Position numbers and translations under genes: made by a program. This document shows positions 62,553 to 64,000 of a stretch of DNA of 64,000 nucleotides, in pieces. Source of the stretch: Nocardia brasiliensis NBRC 14402 (GTDB lineage Bacteria > Actinomycetota > Actinomycetes > Mycobacteriales > Mycobacteriaceae); assembly GCF_000308475.2 (NCBI RefSeq), contig NZ_BAFT02000034.1, positions 1-64,000 on the forward strand. The letters are read 5' to 3'. Positions within the stretch are counted from its first letter, which is position 1. Every line of letters begins with the position of its first letter. The notes beneath the pieces were generated by a model that did no database searches, was not told where the DNA came from, and worked only from the letters and a program-made list of their open reading frames with translations.

Positions 62553-63848
62553 TCACGTGACCTCCTCGGCAATCGTCATGACGCACTTGGTGAACCGGTC
62601 GATCTCGTCGGCGGTGTTGTAGATGTGCGTGCTGACCCGGACCGAGTCGTCGTGGCCCGCGGGGTTCTCCTCGGGCGCGACGGTGCAGTGCAGACCGGTC
62701 CGGACCAGGAAACCCAATTCACTCAGCACGAACCCGAGGTCCGCCGCCGAGATCCCGTCCAGCGTGAACGAGACGATGCCGTAACCGACCGGGTCAGGCG
62801 CGTAGGCCGGTCCGGGCCGGAACTCGAGCCCGCGGATCGGCCGCAGCCCCTCGATGAGGCGCAGCGTCAACATGCGGTTGTGCGCGGCGATGGCGGCGAC
62901 GTCTAACGATTCGAGCACCTCGAGCGCGCTGCCGAGCGCGAGGATGCCGGGAATGTTCTGCGTGCCGCCCTCCAGCAGCGCCGGCATCGCCGCGGGCACC
63001 AGGCCTGCCGCGCTCACCCGCACCCCGGAATTTCCGCCGGGCAGGAACGGCACGAGCCGATCATGAACTCGCCTGCGGCAGTACAGGATTCCGGTGCCCG
63101 GCGTGCCGAACATCTTGTGCGCGGCGAAGATCGCGAAATCCGCGCCGAGCTCGGTCACGTCCACCGGCAGATGCCCGCCGCTCTGGCTGCAGTCGAAGCA
63201 CAGCAGGATCTCGGGGTCGAGCCGGCCGCGCAGTTCTTCCAAAGTGGTCAGCCCGCCGTACACGTGATGCAGATGGCTGGTGGTGATCAGCCGGGTGCGC
63301 GGGCCGACCTTGGCCAGGATATCGGTGGTGTCGGCCGCGCCCGCCGCGGTCACCCGGTACGGCACCAGCTCCAGCCGGCGCCCGAACCGCGCGAGCAGGC
63401 CGCGCAGGTGATGCCACGGATGCACATTGGACGCGTGATCATTTGGGCTGTAGAGGATTTCGTCGCCGTCCTCGAGCACCGCCAGGCCCCAGGAGAGCGC
63501 GACGGCGTTCAGTGCGGCCGTCGCCCCGCCGGTGAAGACCACCTCGTCTGCGTGCTCCGCGCCGATGAACGCGGCCGCGCGCTGCCGGATGCGGGTGATC
63601 CGCCCGCTCAGGCTGGTGGCCCACGGGTAGGTGCCGCGACCGGCGTTGGCGGTGCGTGAGCTGTGATAATGGTTGATCACGTCGATGACCGGCCGCGGCT
63701 TCTGCGTGGTGGCCGCGCTGTCCAGGTACACCTCGGTGGATTCGGCCAGCGCCGGAAAGAGCTTGCGGACCGCGGCCTGCGCGGGCGCAGCGGAGGACCG
63801 CTCAGCCGGTGGTCGCACGATATGCGACCGCGAGGCGTGGGATCGCAA
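62553..63848 (-). CDS. Class V aminotransferase, cysteine desulfurase (SufS)-like
   Basis: 431 aa. VYLDSAATTQKPRPVIDVI start, TGGATAALNAVA, HASNVHPW, PLP Lys245 in AAHKMFGTPGTG, and the sulfur-accepting position Cys388 in RTGLHCTV, as in SufS/NifS-type enzymes. The TTG start at 63848 is set by GGAGGGAG 8-9 bases upstream; longer frames to 63986 run through the promoter region. First gene of the operon, likely providing or removing sulfur from a small molecule rather than Fe-S assembly, since no suf genes are near. Confidence 0.87.
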   Translation of the reverse strand: MRSHASRSHIVRPPAERSSAAPAQAAVRKLFPALAESTEVYLDSAATTQKPRPVIDVINHYHSSRTANAGRGTYPWATSLSGRITRIRQRAAAFIGAEHADEVVFTGGATAALNAVALSWGLAVLEDGDEILYSPNDHASNVHPWHHLRGLLARFGRRLELVPYRVTAAGAADTTDILAKVGPRTRLITTSHLHHVYGGLTTLEELRGRLDPEILLCFDCSQSGGHLPVDVTELGADFAIFAAHKMFGTPGTGILYCRRRVHDRLVPFLPGGNSGVRVSAAGLVPAAMPALLEGGTQNIPGILALGSALEVLESLDVAAIAAHNRMLTLRLIEGLRPIRGLEFRPGPAYAPDPVGYGIVSFTLDGISAADLGFVLSELGFLVRTGLHCTVAPEENPAGHDDSVRVSTHIYNTADEIDRFTKCVMTIAEEVT

Positions 63849-63984
63849 CGTGACGCTCCCTCCGAAAAAGCGCTGAGCCGGATGCGCTGGGACGCCCCCA
63901 ACGATACGCACTTTTCCTGAGGTCTCGAAGGTTTCTCGTGGGCAATGCCTTTCACGCCACCGGTTTCCGGCTAGTCTGGGGGTC

Positions 63985-64000
63985 ATGGCTTTGACCTTGA
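63985..64000 (+). CDS. Possible start of a divergent gene (5 codons in window)
   Basis: ATG 63985 (MALTL...) is preceded by TAGTCT seven bases upstream, a leaderless-type -10. Only 16 bases are available, so the product is unknown. The 136 bp between it and the desulfurase gene is the shared promoter region. Confidence 0.3.

Overview
The window is very GC-rich, almost fully coding, and uses many GTG starts, leaderless-looking promoters and ATGA/GTGA gene overlaps. It carries mutA-mutB-meaB, a LigC/Prim-PolC DNA repair pair, IdeR-type iron boxes, DUF3558-like lipoproteins and many TetR regulators with acyl-CoA, BVMO and SDR enzymes. Together these point to a mycolic-acid actinobacterium, most likely Nocardia or a close relative (inference; no rRNA is present).

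Layout. 1-2.7 kb: a 3'-truncated DEAD-box helicase, an M56 (BlaR1-like) protease and a broken blaI repressor with its operator. 2.7-6.7 kb: an iron-siderophore ABC importer (ATPase plus two permeases) divergent from a FhuF-like gene around an IdeR box; a second IdeR-box promoter is followed 60 bp later by a strong terminator hairpin, a candidate iron-controlled small RNA. 6.9-10.7 kb: a lipoprotein alpha-carbonic anhydrase, a hotdog thioesterase and ureABC without accessory genes. 10.8-13.3 kb: a lipoprotein, ArsR, a small membrane protein and CorA. 13.4-17.5 kb: TetR and a coupled hydrolase-BVMO-SDR operon. 17.8-25.2 kb: a small unknown, an HtrA-type protease, TVP38, and the methylmalonyl-CoA mutase operon, followed by a vapC remnant. 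25.4-34 kb: amidohydrolase and nucleoside hydrolase, TetR and MFS efflux, a repeat-rich spacer, a CoA-transferase, a type II thioesterase, DUF2784 and a zinc-ribbon SDR. 34-40.7 kb: a frameshifted anchored protein, a helical-repeat operon led by an EphD-like hydrolase, TetR, acyl-CoA dehydrogenase and TetR. 41-45.8 kb: Prim-PolC (frameshifted) and LigC, a cold-shock protein, SPFH and NfeD-like proteins.

The most unusual parts follow. 45.9-52.3 kb holds two tandem caspase-like/STAND NTPase/TPR proteins, each apparently transcribed leaderless, which look like a conflict or programmed-death module. 52.7-57.1 kb is an M-box (Mg2+) riboswitch followed by a proline-rich leader ORF, then mgtC, a fused ABC permease and an ABC ATPase, so a NitT/TauT-type ABC system appears to be under Mg2+ control. 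58.4-63.9 kb is a tightly packed four-gene operon (cysteine-desulfurase-like, unknown-HMA fusion, fold-III PLP enzyme, CysK-rhodanese fusion) that looks like an uncharacterised sulfur- or metal-related biosynthetic cluster.

Two TetR-linked operons 20 kb apart (17.5 kb and 37.7 kb) share the same operator-like box GTAC(C/T)-N3-AGTAC, suggesting a common regulon. Several genes are broken or lack key residues: blaI (internal deletion), Prim-PolC and the 34 kb protein (each one base short in a G run), a vapC fragment, an alpha/beta hydrolase without nucleophile, and an SDR without catalytic Tyr.
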